Positions 47,722 through 60,748 of a DNA stretch of 64,000 nt are shown here, piece after piece. Position 1 is the first letter of the stretch. Each line of letters begins with the position of its first letter. A program made the position numbers and the translations under genes. Source of the DNA: Corynespora cassiicola (taxonomy: Eukaryota > Ascomycota > Dothideomycetes > Pleosporales > Corynesporascaceae); contig JAEUWY010000020.1 in NCBI GenBank assembly GCA_022059125.1, positions 2,693,513 through 2,757,512 of the forward strand. Reading direction: 5' to 3'. The notes under the pieces are model-generated. The model was given only the letters and a program-made list of their open reading frames with translations, did not search any database and was not told the DNA's origin.

Positions 47722-50700
47722 CTACTTCCAATTGCTTTTTTCTGGTACATTTATAATTGCACTTTGTATTGCAATTTTTACTGCTAACTCAGTTAAAGGT
47801 GTCGCACTCAATAATTCAAACACTGAGATATCACTTTGAAGTTCTTTCAACGCGCGATTACGAATCTCAACTGCTTTGAGTGAGTCCACTGCAGGTGTAT
47901 GTTAGCGGCAACATTCAAATGGGACATCATTGGGGTTCCTACCTCCGAAATCGAACAGGGGCTTTTGGCCATCGACCTCACTAACGGCAACCCCAATGGC
48001 GACAGAGATCTGGGCTTTGAGGTCGTCCTCGATTACGGTTGCTGCATCGGCCAGAGATGAGGCTTCCTTGAGCATGTCGCCAATACTGGTGCCTTTGCCA
48101 TCACCCGAGCCCATGGCGCCTCCATTGTCGATAACACGCAATGCGAATTTTCTGTCGTGCTCAAATCCGCTGCTTCCTTGCTTTTGAATCAAACCATCAC
48201 TGAGACCAAGCACAATCTGCACAGGGGACGTGTTGATACCCTGCTGCTCGGCGCGCCGCATGAGTCCTGCCATGACAACGCGGAGCTCCTCCATGCTGCA
48301 CTGCAAACCTTTCCATCCGTGGCTATACCTGTGCAAATAATTCTCGAGATCGCCAAACTCGCCCTCGGACGTAAAGTGCGACGAGTCGGAAACCAGGCCA
48401 ATGTCGATGCTAGTGGCTGGAATGCCCAAATGAGTGCGAGCATACTGCGCTAGCGCATCTTCGAACGTATTCCCAGAAGCGTAGTTGGCTTGAGCAGTGT
48501 TTCCGATAATCCCGGTGATGGATGAAAGGAGGAGGAAGAATGGTGGCGAGCTGGAGGATGCTTTCGCGGACAGAGTCAACTGCTCCAGCAGGTGGCGCGA
48601 GCCGCGTGTCTTGGGCTCGAAGGCACGGAACCATTTGTCGTATGTCATATTGTCGAAAATGCCGTCTTCAAGAACCATCGCGGCTTGCATGAGGCCCTTG
48701 ATGACACAGCCAGCGTTCCGTAGTTTTGCAAAGACTTGAGCTACACCAGATGCGTCGTTGACATTGCAAGGGAAGGCATCGATTCGGGCTCCACGAGCCC
48801 GCAAAGCCTCCAGGTCTGTGGTGTTCTTTGCGCCACCGGATCGCGATAGGAAAACCAAGTGACCAGCGCCAGCTTCGACCATCATGTGAGCAATATCTAA
48901 GCCAAGCGCTCCGAGACCACCAGCCAGGATATACGTGCCATTCGAATCAAGTTTCAACTTCTGCGCCGGCTCTGGCGGAGTAAGAATAGATGCCGAGTTG
49001 CCAAATGACACTACCACTCTCGGATTGGAATGTTCTGGGCTGTTTAGAGTGGCCAAAGCCCGAGAGGTATCAGAGACACAAAATAGCGGTAGAGCAGTAA
49101 TGGGTTTGATGAGCCCATATCGAGCGAATGTGTTGAAGGTACGCTGGAAAATCGAGGAAATAAGCCGACCCTTAGATTGTCCAACGTGATCCATATCGAT
49201 GCGGACAAGGGAAGCATTACGCTTGGAGTTTGGCAGATGAGTTTCTTGTCGACCGATTTCACCATCAGACATGTCGATGAAAAAACCTCCATCTCCCAAA
49301 ATGGCAAGAGATCCCACCACAGCGGGACCTGGCAGAACACTCAAGATGACCTGCGGGCCAAGACCATCGGTCGCTTCCAAGATACTTGGAACAAAAGTCT
49401 CCCGAGCTGAGTCGTATATCGAGGTAGAGGGAATTCCGTATTGCTCCATCAGTAACTTCTTGTCAGTCTGGGTGTCCACCAAGGTGAAGATCTGCGCCCC
49501 GACCATTTGAGCAACCTGTATAGCAGCTTGACCCAAAGGGCTAGCTGCGGAGTGTACAAGAATTGGTTGTCCTCTTTGAAGTCCGGCCACCTCAAGTAGT
49601 GCATACTGTGCTTCTACAAAGACACCAGCTGAAGCGGCAGCTTGCTCTCCATTCCATTGAGCTGGAAGTACGACAACAAGCCCCTCATCAAGACGAACGT
49701 GGGTTTTGAAACATCCACGATGGAGCACGACAACTTTTTGGCCGGGTAAAACCGAATTGACGTGAGAGCCGCAACGAGTGATTACGCCCACGGCCTCTTG
49801 ACCCAACCCGTCGTGACTTTTCTCGGCATCCTGTCTTTTTAAGGTCACAAATTGGATGGCTACTTCAACCTCCCGAGGGGCAAGTGGTTTCTCAGCATCG
49901 TTGTCTTCAAGCCACAGGAAATTGGCCCCTTGAGCAGATGATGTAGGTTTCATCGCAGTACCAAGATCATCCAATGAGCGTCTTACAGGCTTTGCTTGAC
50001 CTCTTGCCAGCTGGAGTTCGTTGTCAAATGCAGTCTGGCTCACTGCACGTGGAATATGGATAGTTCCGTCGCGCTCAGCGAACTCAAGCTCTCCGTCAGG
50101 TACGAGGGATGTTTTCCAAACGTCAAGGATGAGATTGACGTTGCCTGGATCTGCCAAGTCGAAACCGACGGATAGGTCAAGATGCGGTAGAGTCACCAGT
50201 GGGTATTCGTTGCGGAGTACTCGTAGGAGACCCTGCGCAGGGGCAAATTCAACACCACCAGCCCATGCATCAAGAAGACCACCGCGCGTAAGCCAGAAAA
50301 CGTGAGCTGCCGAAGAGACCAGGCCCCGGAATGAGTTGAACTCTGTTTCACTCCACGAGTAAATGAAAGGTTGATCGATCTCGAGGAGCGATATGACGTG
50401 TTTTCCTGCCAGAGTTGGTGCATTTGACATCGTGGAAATGTTTACCGTTGTAACTGGAGATAGAATTTTTGTGATGGCAGATTCAAACGACGACTCTTTA
50501 CCTGTGACATTTAGAATGTACACCTCAGTTGGTAGTATTGGAGACTGAGGTAGCGAAGCGCTCGCGACGAAAAACTCAGAACTTTTGACAACATCTACCA
50601 AGCCTGCAGCTGACAAGATATCATGTATTTGCTCTGACTGGGAGTTATAAGAAGCGGCAAGTCGCCCCTGTGGGGAAAGTGATTCCCGCAACTTGCGTAG

Positions 50701-53700
50701 AGTAACCTCGTTGATATGAGCAAGTGAGTTTGGAATGATGATGGCATCGAAGCTTGTCTCCAATGTCAATACAGATTTTGTGTCGCTGAAGTCCCATATC
50801 TCCGTTGAGGACTCTGGAATTGGCAGGATCGAGCGAATTGCTTCGAGGGCCGTGGTCTGACCCATGATTTTGATGTTATCACTATCGGGTCGATGGCCGA
50901 CACGATCGTAAAGTCGTTGCACGATTTTTACCGTATCAGGAGACTGGCCGTTACCCAGAACCACCAGAACCGCCCCAATAGGTCCTTTGAGTGCAAATGA
51001 GTCCAACCATTGAGACAACTGGCTCTCTGCCTCGGAGTATTTGCTGGTGTTTTGCAAGAAGTCAGGGTCTGGGCTCCACACGAGCTCTGCGCATTTGCTG
51101 AGCCCCGCTGCATCTGATGCGGAAGAGCTATTAGCGCCTTCAGTCGATGTAACCTGTCGCAAGGTGAAGCCAGTGATAGTCATCTTGGGGCCAGACCACG
51201 ATTCATCTGAGATGATCAGATCGCCAACAAGTTCATGACCATCTGCAGACTTGTTCACAAGCTTTCCGTAGCCAGCGAAGAGCGCGCCCGCATCATGCGG
51301 CTGATCATACGCAACGAACATCTCTTTAATGCCATAAGGCACTGCAGCTTCGGCTACAGGACGACCGTTGTTGAGAGCAGCAAGCAGCAGGTGAAAGATC
51401 GAATCCATAGTGGCCGGATGCATGATATGGGGGTATTCGAAGTTGGCTGGCATGCTGGATAGGGTATCCGGCAGGACGATTTTGGCGTGGGCAGCACGGC
51501 GATCAGGAAGGGCCGCTAGCTCAACAACGTTGCGGAAAAGAGGCCCATACTCCATACCAATGCGCTCGAGGTGGTCATAAAAACTGTCAACGTCGACTTG
51601 ATCGGCCGTCGTATCTCTAGACAGCTGTTGGTAAACCAGACTTTGTTGTTGCCATTCAAGATCGGCTTGTGACTCCTCAATGTCGCTATACCCCTTGGTA
51701 TACACCAATGACACAGTTCCAAAGCAGTGCTTCATCCAAGTCGTACCAGAAGTAGTCGAGAAGACCGTGAACTTGTATTCTCCAAGAATTGTTGAATGCG
51801 GAATCAAGCTGAGACGTGTTTCGACGGCTGCTTCACCAGTCGGGACAACCAAGCCTCTCTCGAACCTTACTTCACGAAACCGGAAACCCACCAACTTGCT
51901 GCGATCTTCCTTATTGACTAGCTGCAAAGCGCCCTCGAGGGCCATTACAAGCATCCCAGCGGCAGGATATAGAATCGTGCCGGTAATTTTATGGTCCTCA
52001 ATCCATGGATTCTCCGAAAGCCGTAGGTGGTTTCTCCAACGGGGCTCAAAAGTACTTGACAGATCTTCAGGGACACCCAGCAGATCAGTTCGTGGTGCTG
52101 AGGGGAAACGGTTGGAGCGCATCAGATAAGATTCATGCCAGAATCTCTTGTTGTGATTCCAAGGATATGTTGGGAGGTCTGTGAGAACCGCATCTCCAGC
52201 TAAATTGCCCCTTGAGTGGATGGCTGAGTTGAGGGCAGCAAGATTGACACGGTGTCCAGACGCCCAAAGCCTTCCGGCTGCATCTAAAGCGGTATCAATC
52301 GCGTTCTTCCCACGCTCAATCATGGACAGATACGGGGCATCTTTGACGGCCTTGCTCGTTGAGTTCGAGGAAATGATTTGTTGTACCGGACCCTTCAGGG
52401 CAGTGTGTGGGCCAAGCTCTACGAAGCTGCCCCACCGGATAGGAACTTTCTTGCCCGCTTGCGGGTGCTTGAGAAGAGCAGAAACTGCGGCCGAGAACTG
52501 AACAGTGTTTTCCATGTTGGACACCCAGTATTCCGCATCCAACTCGTCTGGAGATTCGATGATGCGGCCCTTAAGAGATGAAAACATGAGGGGTTTGATA
52601 GCATCTGGATCACCCTCCGATGTGGATATCGACAGGTTACCCATGCGGTCAAAGTATCCCTGGGAGACTTTGCGCATGTGTGGCGAGTGGTAAGCTGTTT
52701 TGACCTTCAGCTTCCTTGCAAATTTTCCATCAGCTGAGATTATAGCTTCCAGTTTGTCAATTGCGTCAACATCACCAGAAAGCGTGACACTAGAAGGACT
52801 GTTGACACACGCTACTACAGCAGCTTCGTGAGGAACAAAACTCAAGTATTGGGATGCTTCTTTTGTACTGAGACCAGCCGCAAGCATGGCTCCAGGCTGG
52901 GTCACCTCAGCAGAGCTGAGACCACGAACATAGGCAATTTTAATGGCATCAGCATGTGAAATCAGTGATGCGGCATATGCAGCGGCTGGATTCTTTGTTA
53001 ACGAATGATAAAAGCAAGTTCGAAGGCTCCATTGAAACTTACCAATCTCACCACTGGAGTGGCCGACTGTAGCTCCAGGTATAACATTCCAGGATCGCAG
53101 AAGATCCACTAGAGCTACTTGAAGCACTGTACAAAGTGTTTGGCTGTACTGGGGAAAGTGAATGCTGTCTTTCTCAAGCTCCTCGACTATATTCCACCTG
53201 CAGCCCAATACCTCGAGATATGACTGAGAGGCTTGGATACTTTCTTGGAATATGGAGTGACTGATTAGCTGGGCGCCCATTCCAGGCCACTGCGCGCCTT
53301 GTCCGGTAAAGACAAAGACAGGATTTTGGTATTGACGCGATGAACGAGGCAACTTCAGGAGACCCTTGCTGAGCTTCGTCGACAACTCTTTTCGCGATGA
53401 TGCGACTGCAAAACTGCGAAAGTCAAGGTGAGAGCGGCGTAATGACAGTGTGTGTGCTAGGTTGCTAAGAAAGCGGAAGTCTTCCTTGTCAGCAATAGCA
53501 GCTGTGTCGAGATAACTGGCGTACGATGATGCTAGACGCTGGATACCTGCTTGATCTTTGGTGCTGAAGACAAATAACTGCTTCGTAAGTACCCCTTCAT
53601 CAGAAGGTGTGACAGACCCCATGCTGCTAACTCCAGAATCAGAAGCGGCTTCATCATCTGTCTCATTCAGTGTTGTGCTGTGATTGCCTACTAGGCCACG

Positions 53701-55255
53701 ATCCGCCAAGTAGTGGTAGGCGTCATCAAGGATAACATGCGCGTTTGCGCCTCCAAATCCAAAGGAATTGACACTGATCCGCCGCTGGCCCTTCTCAGGC
53801 CATCTCATTGTCTCCGATGGAAGAGCAATGTTCCATTCTGCCAGTGTCAGCTTGGGATTGAGGCGACCCACGCCGTAGGTTGGCACGAGCATCCCGCGCT
53901 CAAGACATGTGATGGCTTTGAAGACCCCGGCCAGCCCTGAACAGCCTTCGGTATGACCAACTGTAGGTTTGATACTGCCAACATACAGAGGGCCGAGATC
54001 CGCATCAACACGACTAGCTCCAAGAGTTGAACCAATTGCTGACATTTCAATCGGATCCTAGGATGAATTAGCAAGCAAGTGGCAGAGATACCTGAGTTCT
54101 GACTTACTCCAACAGGAGTGCCTGTTCCATGACTCTCAAAATACTGCGTAGAGGCCATAGACAGCCCAGCCGCTTCGTATGTTCTTACTATCAGATCGGC
54201 TTGGGCCGTTGAGCTGGGTTGGGTGATGCTAGGTGTTTTCCCATCGGCATTCACACCAGTGCCGCGGATAACACAGCGGATTGTATCACCGTCGCGAATA
54301 GCATCAGAAAGCCTCTTTACGATAAGACATCCGATACCTTCGCCACGACCGTAACCGTTCGCACGGTCATCGAATGTATGCGAGATTCCCTCGGGGCTTA
54401 ACATATGCATTGCTGAGAGTTGGTGCATGGTGTTCGGGTTGAGGATTAGATTAACACCGGCAACCAAAGACTGACATAGTTAGCACCTCCAGATGTTTCA
54501 GAGGAAACAAATTCATGAAATTTAAGAGGGAACGGATGATACTTGCCATTTCTGTTTCACCAAGACGCAGTGACTGACATGCTAGATGAAGGGCGTAAAG
54601 GCTTGATGAGCATGCTGTATCCAGTGTCAGACTGGGACCGCGTAGTCCAAAAAACCACGACACTCGGTTTGCGATCATAGCTTCACTGGTAGCGGATGCT
54701 GCTGCATGACCAACGTCGTAGATATCATGAAGAGACATCATCTCATAGTCATTGGTCATGCATCCAACGTAGCAGCCTGTCTGAGAGTTCATAAGGTTTT
54801 CGACTCGAATGCCGGCTGTGAAACTTCGTCAGCTAGAGTAATAGCCGCGTTTATCAAGGCTAACTAACCATTCTCAATACTTTCGTAAGCAACTTCGAGC
54901 AAAAGCCTCTTCATTGGGTCCATAGCAGCAGCTTCCTTCTCAGTAGTCGAAAAGAACGGCGCGTCAAATTGGCCGACATCATGCTTCAAGAAGTATCCAT
55001 CCTTCACTGCAATCTGTGATTGGTCGTTTAGGACATGGAAAGTATGGGAGACAATTCATCTTAACTTACCCCACCTTTCCTGTCCGGATCCGGGTGATGC
55101 CAAGTATCTGCATCCCATCGATCGTTTGGTATTTTGCAATGACCAGTCTTGGTTTTGCTGATAATGTCCCATAAATCACCCAAAGACGATATTTCGCCGG
55201 CAAATCGGCATGCTGCCCCAACAATAGCAATTGGCTCAAACTTGTCATCGCCCAT
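47722..55255 (-). CDS. Highly reducing type I polyketide synthase
   Basis: Iterative fungal HR-PKS, 2395 aa from seven exons: 55255-55070, 55013-54869, 54815-54547, 54470-54108, 54057-53043, 52985-47943, 47888-47722. KS with DTACSSS, ESHGTGT and [11 protein letters not shown] with [10 protein letters not shown] (about 565) and GHSSGEI (about 654); DH with [12 protein letters not shown] (about 990) and [10 protein letters not shown]; a 400-residue linker without a methyltransferase SAM motif; ER (about 1660-1990) whose nucleotide loop reads [11 protein letters not shown] instead of the usual SGGVG; KR (about 2010-2260) with [10 protein letters not shown] and NYASGN; ACP with GVDSLKA, Ser near 2343. 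No thioesterase or reductase at the C-terminus. Intron 3 is GC-AG (ATG|GCAAGT). The fifth intron (52986-53042) is 57 bp and in frame, so it could be mistaken for coding. It shares a 514-bp divergent promoter with the hydrolase, its likely off-loading partner. Confidence 0.95.
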
Positions 55256-55769
55256 TTTAGTGGTCTGGGAGGGCTAATGGAGGGGAAACCTGTCTCTTGG
55301 TGTTGATTGTTGGGTAATAATCTGCTGTCACCGGGCGATGTCGTCGACACTGAATAGATGCGAATGAGCGGATGGTTTGGCGAATGAATGGTTTAGTTAA
55401 TGGACTAGGAGATTGTCGTAGATGTTAAATCTATAATGATGTAGAAACACAATGACACGCTTCAACAATTCGGGAAAGTTCCTTTTCTCCGCTAATGGAC
55501 GCACTATTGCGCTGCAATAGACAATCAGGTACTTGCATGATTATTCTGCAAGGCAGTCTTGGACTAGGAACAAAAGTGGAAATCGGCGTTAGAAAAGAGG
55601 CAAGAGTACGTGTGCTAGCCGTAATTGTCCACACCCACTAGCGCCGGCAATGACCAAAACAGGGAACACATTGTCCCACTTTGGTTTCAGATGCCAGTAT
55701 ACAACAACCAAATAATTTTGTGATGGAGTGTACTTTGATATCGCTGTTGGAAATATTGGTCCCATCATA
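55256..55769. promoter_or_regulatory. Divergent promoter, PKS / thiohydrolase
   Basis: 514 bp between two outward-facing start codons. Coupled transcription of a synthase and its release enzyme from one region is common in fungal clusters. I found no convincing CGG-type palindrome to assign to the regulator at 62316-63971. Confidence 0.6.
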
Positions 55770-56682
55770 ATGAGGATTCTTTGTCTTCATGGAGTAGGCA
55801 GCTCCGCAACTGTCCTCGAAAATCAACTGCGACACCTTATCAGGGCTGTCGATCCAACCTTTGAGTTTATCTTCGTTAATGGCCCAATACCATGTGAAAG
55901 AGGACCGGGTAATTATTCACTGTTATTGTTCTACAGCCTGTCTAACACAAAATCCAGGTATAGGTCTTCATATCGAGGGACCGTTCTTTTCGCACACGGT
56001 CGGATACTCCGCTGACGATATGGACGAAGCTCTGGAACACTTCACAAACACTCTCGATGAACTTGGTCCGTTCAACGGTATTTTGGGTTTCAGCCAGGGT
56101 GCTGCCTTGGCTGTATCGTACATGCACAGACAGCGACAACGCCGCGAGATGGTCCCATTCCAGTTTGCATTGCTGTTCTCCTCAGTGATGCCATGTTCAG
56201 CGACGCCAACATGTTGCAGTGAGGTCATCCAGAATTTAGTTGCTCGTGGACAAGACGTGACGGATTCTGGGCTTGCAAAGGGTGTATGCCTTACGCGAGA
56301 AGAGCGATTGTTCGTACAACTCTTACACCGAACAATAATTCCTGCAAAGAAACAGCGGCAGATGCTACCGGACTATGACCTCGCAGTCTATTCTGGTGGG
56401 GATGGAATAGGGGCACCCAGGATAATGCATCCGGAACTCCTGAGTGACCGTATACTTATCCCGACGGTACACGTTACCGGCAAACGCGATCTCCATTTCA
56501 TGCGCGCAATGTCTCAAGTGGCGTACGAATTGTGTGATGAGAGATATACCAAAAAGTTAGAGCACAGTGGGGGGCATGAGCCGCCACAGAAGGCTGCTGA
56601 AGTCAAGGCTGTCACGAGGGCGCTGGAGTGGGCAATCCGCACGTCGGAAGTGTCGCACGCAAGACCAAGTGAGAATTTGTAA
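55770..56682 (+). CDS. FSH1/LovG-family serine hydrolase (polyketide release)
   Basis: Alpha/beta-hydrolase of the FSH1 family. Exons 55770-55908 and 55958-56682, 287 aa. Starts MRILCLHGVGSS, the standard N-terminus of the family, so the start is well supported over the upstream Met in the same frame. Nucleophile in GFSQGAA (about residue 110), Asp in VTGKRD and His in SGGHEPP complete the triad in order. In lovastatin (LovG) and brefeldin (Bref-TH) pathways such discrete hydrolases cut the chain off an HR-PKS that lacks its own thioesterase; the neighbouring PKS has no release domain, so the same role is inferred. Slightly longer than typical because of an insertion around RRTIIPAKKQ. Confidence 0.88.
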
Positions 56683-57085
56683 CATATAATAGGTTTACAA
56701 CTATATGATACAGCATACACTCAATTTATTGACCAATTCTCGTTTCTTTTTAAACATGCTTATGGAATTGCATTTGAATTTCAACTATTTATCAGCTGTA
56801 CTGTTCTGATTAAGTTATTTCAAGATCTATATAATTTTATCTATCGTGCTGGTATTTCATGTCCCAGATTTGTGGTTATAAGCCCATGATCCTCGGTTCG
56901 GCTCTTGGAGTTGCTTTATATGCGCACTTTGATAAGTTTTTTAATATCGCAGAGTGTACATATACGTCGCTGATATAGATTCATGATTAATCCAGGTCGA
57001 TTAACTCTAACTTACATTATTCTTCCTTATACTAGCGAAATACCTAGATATTCCAAGATTTTTTTTCTCCATCCCGTGGTTTTCT
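56683..57085. other. Convergent 3' intergenic region
   Basis: AT-leaning but not RIP'd sequence between the hydrolase (plus) and the MFS transporter (minus). It holds the two 3' UTRs. Nothing else seen. Confidence 0.45.
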
Positions 57086-59042
57086 TTACATAGCTACTGC
57101 TGTGCTTGGATCAATAATTGATCGTTTCCATGGCAGTAAAAGTGAAGCGATGGTCCCCAAACATCCTGCTGCCATTACCAAGATGAATTCGTCAACAATT
57201 GTCTGCGAAATGCTTTCAAGTATGCGATTGCGGACTTCAACGGGAAGCTCTTGAAGAATGGTAGACCGCTGGCCCTGCAGTGCATATCCAACATCAGCGG
57301 CTGAATATCCAAGACCCTGCATTGCGTCTGATACTCGGTGCCTGCCAACATTCTGAAAAATAGACGACGCTATGGTAAGCGCGATGACACTCGATCCGAT
57401 TTGTGCGGTGTTGATAAATGCCACAGCATCTGAAGCCCGACTTAGGGGGACTTCACCCGCTGCTCTCGAATATGCCACAGTCTGAGAAAGACCGGCACCA
57501 AGGCCGAGGAGTACAGAAAAACCGTATACATGGCTTGTAGGTGTGTCGATATCAATAGCACCGTAAAATAGAGCACCTGCGACAACCGAGAAGACGCTTG
57601 CAGCGAAGAACCATGGCGTGGAATATCCAATGCGAGGCATCACGGCCCCTTGAACCAGACACGCAGCCACAGCGATGATCATGAATGGAATGAGCCGAAC
57701 AGCGGCTTGAATACCACCCTCTCCGTGGACTAGTTGATAAAAAAGCGGGATATCTGTATATACGTTAAATTTAGGATTTGATGCGACGTTGAGGGGGTCT
57801 TACAGTAAATGGGAAGGAACAGGGCTGTCGAAGCGCAAGCCTGAGAGATGTAGAGGAGCACCAATGTCTTGTCCCGCAAGAAGTCTCCGGGAAAAAGACG
57901 ATTCGAAGTCGAAGTAAATAAAGCAAAAGACTGAGTGACAACAAATGCGATCAGTATGACACCGAGTACAATCAACATGGAGATGGTGCGAGCATCATTC
58001 CACGTCCATTCCACACCCGCCATTGTGAAAACCATGACAAAGACAGTGTACATGGCGGCATTGAGTGTCATACCCAACCAGTCCATACTTAAGAGTCGTT
58101 GAATGAAGGGAACATTGGGTGTCAAGCAAACAGGTCGCAGCACGAGAAGCAGTCCGGGCGCAAATATCGCGAATAATATCAAGTTGATGTAGAAGGCCTA
58201 TCATATCTCAGCAGACTTCAGAGAGTGGTCAATAAAACCCACCCATCGCCACGTCGCCGGGCTGTCAGCGAATGCACCGCCAATGACTGGGCCGAGAACG
58301 CATCCCACTCCCCAGACGAGGCCGTTGAGACTCATGTATAGAGGCCTCTCATGCAAGCTCGTGCTTACAGTAACCAAATTCAAGACACTTGATGCAATTA
58401 GTTAATATTCAACGATACAAAAGCCCCTGAATTTACCCGAGATACATTCCAGCGCCTCCAATTCCGGCCCAGACACGACCGATAATAAGTGCATTCATGT
58501 TCTGCGTTGTAATCAGCCTGTAAGCACTACAGTTCAGGAAAGAATAACATACAGGGGCAGCTCCGCAAAGAGCACTGGCGGCGGTAAACATAACTGTACT
58601 CCCCACATAGAGCCACTTGATATCGAAAGTTCCGTATGCTTTACCACTAAAATTATTGCATTATGTTAGATTTACCCCTTATGCTCTAGTAAAACGACCA
58701 AACTTACAAGGAAAGAATGGTTGCCACGCTACCGAGTGGAAACCCAACAGCCAACCAGCCAAGCTTGCCAAATTCACCAAGGTCATCTATCAGCGGACCT
58801 TGAATATCAGCCACAATGGCATTGTCTAATCCGTAGAGAAAAGAACTGCTGTATATCGCTACGCAGACTAGTAACCATTGCCATGTGGAATAGTTTCGCA
58901 CTGGAGCCTCGTCTCCCAGACGTTCTTGAGACTCAAGTCCATCAGTGCTTGACGGCAAGTCGGGACTGTGTAGAACAGACTCCTTCCCTCCGGTATTATT
59001 ATCTTCAATAGACGCAACATTGATTGGATGCTCAAGCGACAT
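57086..59042 (-). CDS. MFS efflux transporter (DHA type)
   Basis: Proton-coupled exporter of the fungal toxin/drug group. Six exons: 59042-58708, 58646-58553, 58501-58437, 58387-58243, 58197-57804, 57753-57086, 566 aa. A polar N-terminal tail of about 70 residues precedes helix 1 (WLLVCVAIYSSSFLYGLDNAIVADI). The segment GRVWAGIGGAGMYLG and the antiporter motif C stretch GLVWGVGCVLGPVIGGAFA are conserved, and the size and hydrophobic pattern fit a 14-helix carrier. Start placed at MSLEHP, which has a good Kozak context; an in-frame ATG 24 bases upstream (59066) would add eight residues. Head-to-head with the membrane protein at 59552. Likely exports the polyketide (inference). Confidence 0.9.
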
Positions 59043-59551
59043 GGTTAAACAATACGGGAGATTCAAGCATTAATGTATAATGGAGAAATGATGTGAGGAA
59101 ATCTGTCCTGTTCCTTGGCGTAGATAGAGACTGTATACAGCGTGACGGGTTGGAACAAGAATATCCAAAATCTTAAATTAGACCATTGCGAAAGGTTGAG
59201 GCTGTCACAATTTGAAATGTGGTGTCCACCCAAGACGAGGACGGCCCGTACCAAATCGGGAACAGCGCAGCCAAGATCACAACACAATTGTAAACCCCGC
59301 ATGAGGATTACTGTCCGTATTTGTCACCACCGTTACTGAACATCCCAGTCTCAACATGTTACTCTCCGCATCATGGCCGAAAAAAAGTGTAGCCCATGAA
59401 CTCTATGAAAATGTTCTCGCACATTGGGCTCTGCGTAGATGGTCATACAAATACATGCAAAAATTCCGTGTAAGATGATGGCTTTTTCGATCTCTACATC
59501 AATTTTTTAGACATTTTTTCCCCTTTTCATTTCAATCACCAACATCTCAGA
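59043..59551. promoter_or_regulatory. Divergent intergenic region, MFS / membrane protein
   Basis: About 0.5 kb with start codons facing outwards on both sides; a pyrimidine-rich tract (ttttttagacattttttcccc) lies about 30 bases before the plus-strand ATG. No gene inside. Confidence 0.5.
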
Positions 59552-60748
59552 ATGTACAGTGTGTCTTTGCGAGCAGTTTTTATACTACTGTCCATTGCTG
59601 CAGCTTTCCTATTAGAAGGCATATTCTTGCTAGATGGAGGGGCTGATGCCTTGGTGACGCATGCGACAGAGAAGGTATTCGGCGACGGAAAGGTGCTGAA
59701 TACCATCTACACAGGCTATCCTATTATCGACCATGTGTTACCGATGTCTGTATCATTCTGGGACCCAGTTCTCAGTAAGGAGAGAGCCACTATACTGCTT
59801 TCGCGCACCTTTAGCGCTTCGGTGCAGTCACTTGGTGTCTTCGCCATGGTTGAGAGTCGACGCAGAGGGTGTAAGAACATTATGCTTCGTTGGTAAGTGA
59901 GGACTTTTCAAGGAACACACTTGATATCAGGTGTCTTACCCGCGAGTAGGGTTCCTGTCAATATTCTGGCTTGGCAGTTGATCGGCGCCGCCATCTTTGT
60001 GCCGCTTTACTTGATGTTGGAGCTTGAGCAGCACAGTTTCTCCTCCGAACGACCAGTATCTCAGGATCCCACTGTGCCTTACCTCCAAGCCAAGGCTCTT
60101 CTTCCAGCCACCATCATCACAGTCCTGCATCTGTATCGCATGGTATACTTCCCGCCTTCCGGCATCACGACGGCACAGCATCAGGCATGGACAGCAGTGT
60201 GGCAGCTCACTCCTTTTTTGTGCTACGCTGCCATGGCTGCCATTGGATTGTTCCTCACATCAAGAAATACGGAGCAGGTGGTGGAATCTGAGCGATCTTC
60301 AAATTCCGATGTACCATGGCTGAAGGCAGTTTTCTTGCTGTTTGGCTTGTTCTCTGCCGTGACACACTTGTCAGTCTTATGGGAGCTCATTGTCACCAAT
60401 GACCATTCTATTTCTCACGAGTCACTCTTCATTCCTCTATCCCACAAGCTTGGGCACTCCAATGCGACAGAATTATCTCACATTGCGGAGTCAACATTCT
60501 TCCTCCAGTGGGATTACATCATCATCATCATCGCCGCTGCTGTATATGTTACTGTAATACTGCATCTCATGTATGCGGGTCTTACCAGACTCCATCAAAC
60601 TGGTATCTTTTTTATGGCACTATTTCTTAATCATGCTGTGAGTTTTGGGTGTGTTTGCGCAATCATTCTGTTCTTGAGAGAAGACATTTTAAGACAAAAG
60701 GTGGCCGTGTCTGGGAGCGTGTCTCATCAACAGAAAAAGTTGAAATAG
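59552..60748 (+). CDS. Polytopic membrane protein of unknown function, cluster-associated
   Basis: Two exons, 59552-59892 and 59950-60748, 379 aa. Hydrophobic segments: 7-27 (AVFILLSIAAAFLLEGIFLL), one around NILAWQLIGAAIFVPLYLML, LLPATIITVLHLYR, LTPFLCYAAMAAIGLFL, WLKAVFLLFGLFSAVTHL, IIIIIAAAVYVTVILHLMY and FFMALFLNHAVSFGCVCAIILFL, about seven to eight helices. Conserved-looking short motifs are GYPIIDHVLPMSVSFWDP between helices 1 and 2 and RVPVNILAWQ. I do not recognise the family with certainty; fungal clusters contain several groups of such proteins, some of them membrane-bound cyclases, and that is only one possibility. The phase of the single intron is consistent. The position between exporter and RidA gene argues for membership in the cluster. 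Confidence 0.75.

Noticed and set aside
52986..53042. Extra 19 residues in the PKS acyltransferase domain ([12 protein letters not shown]...)
   Set aside because: The segment is a 57-bp intron (GTAAGT...CCAG) that happens to be in frame and stop-free; removing it restores GHSSGEIAAAYAA.
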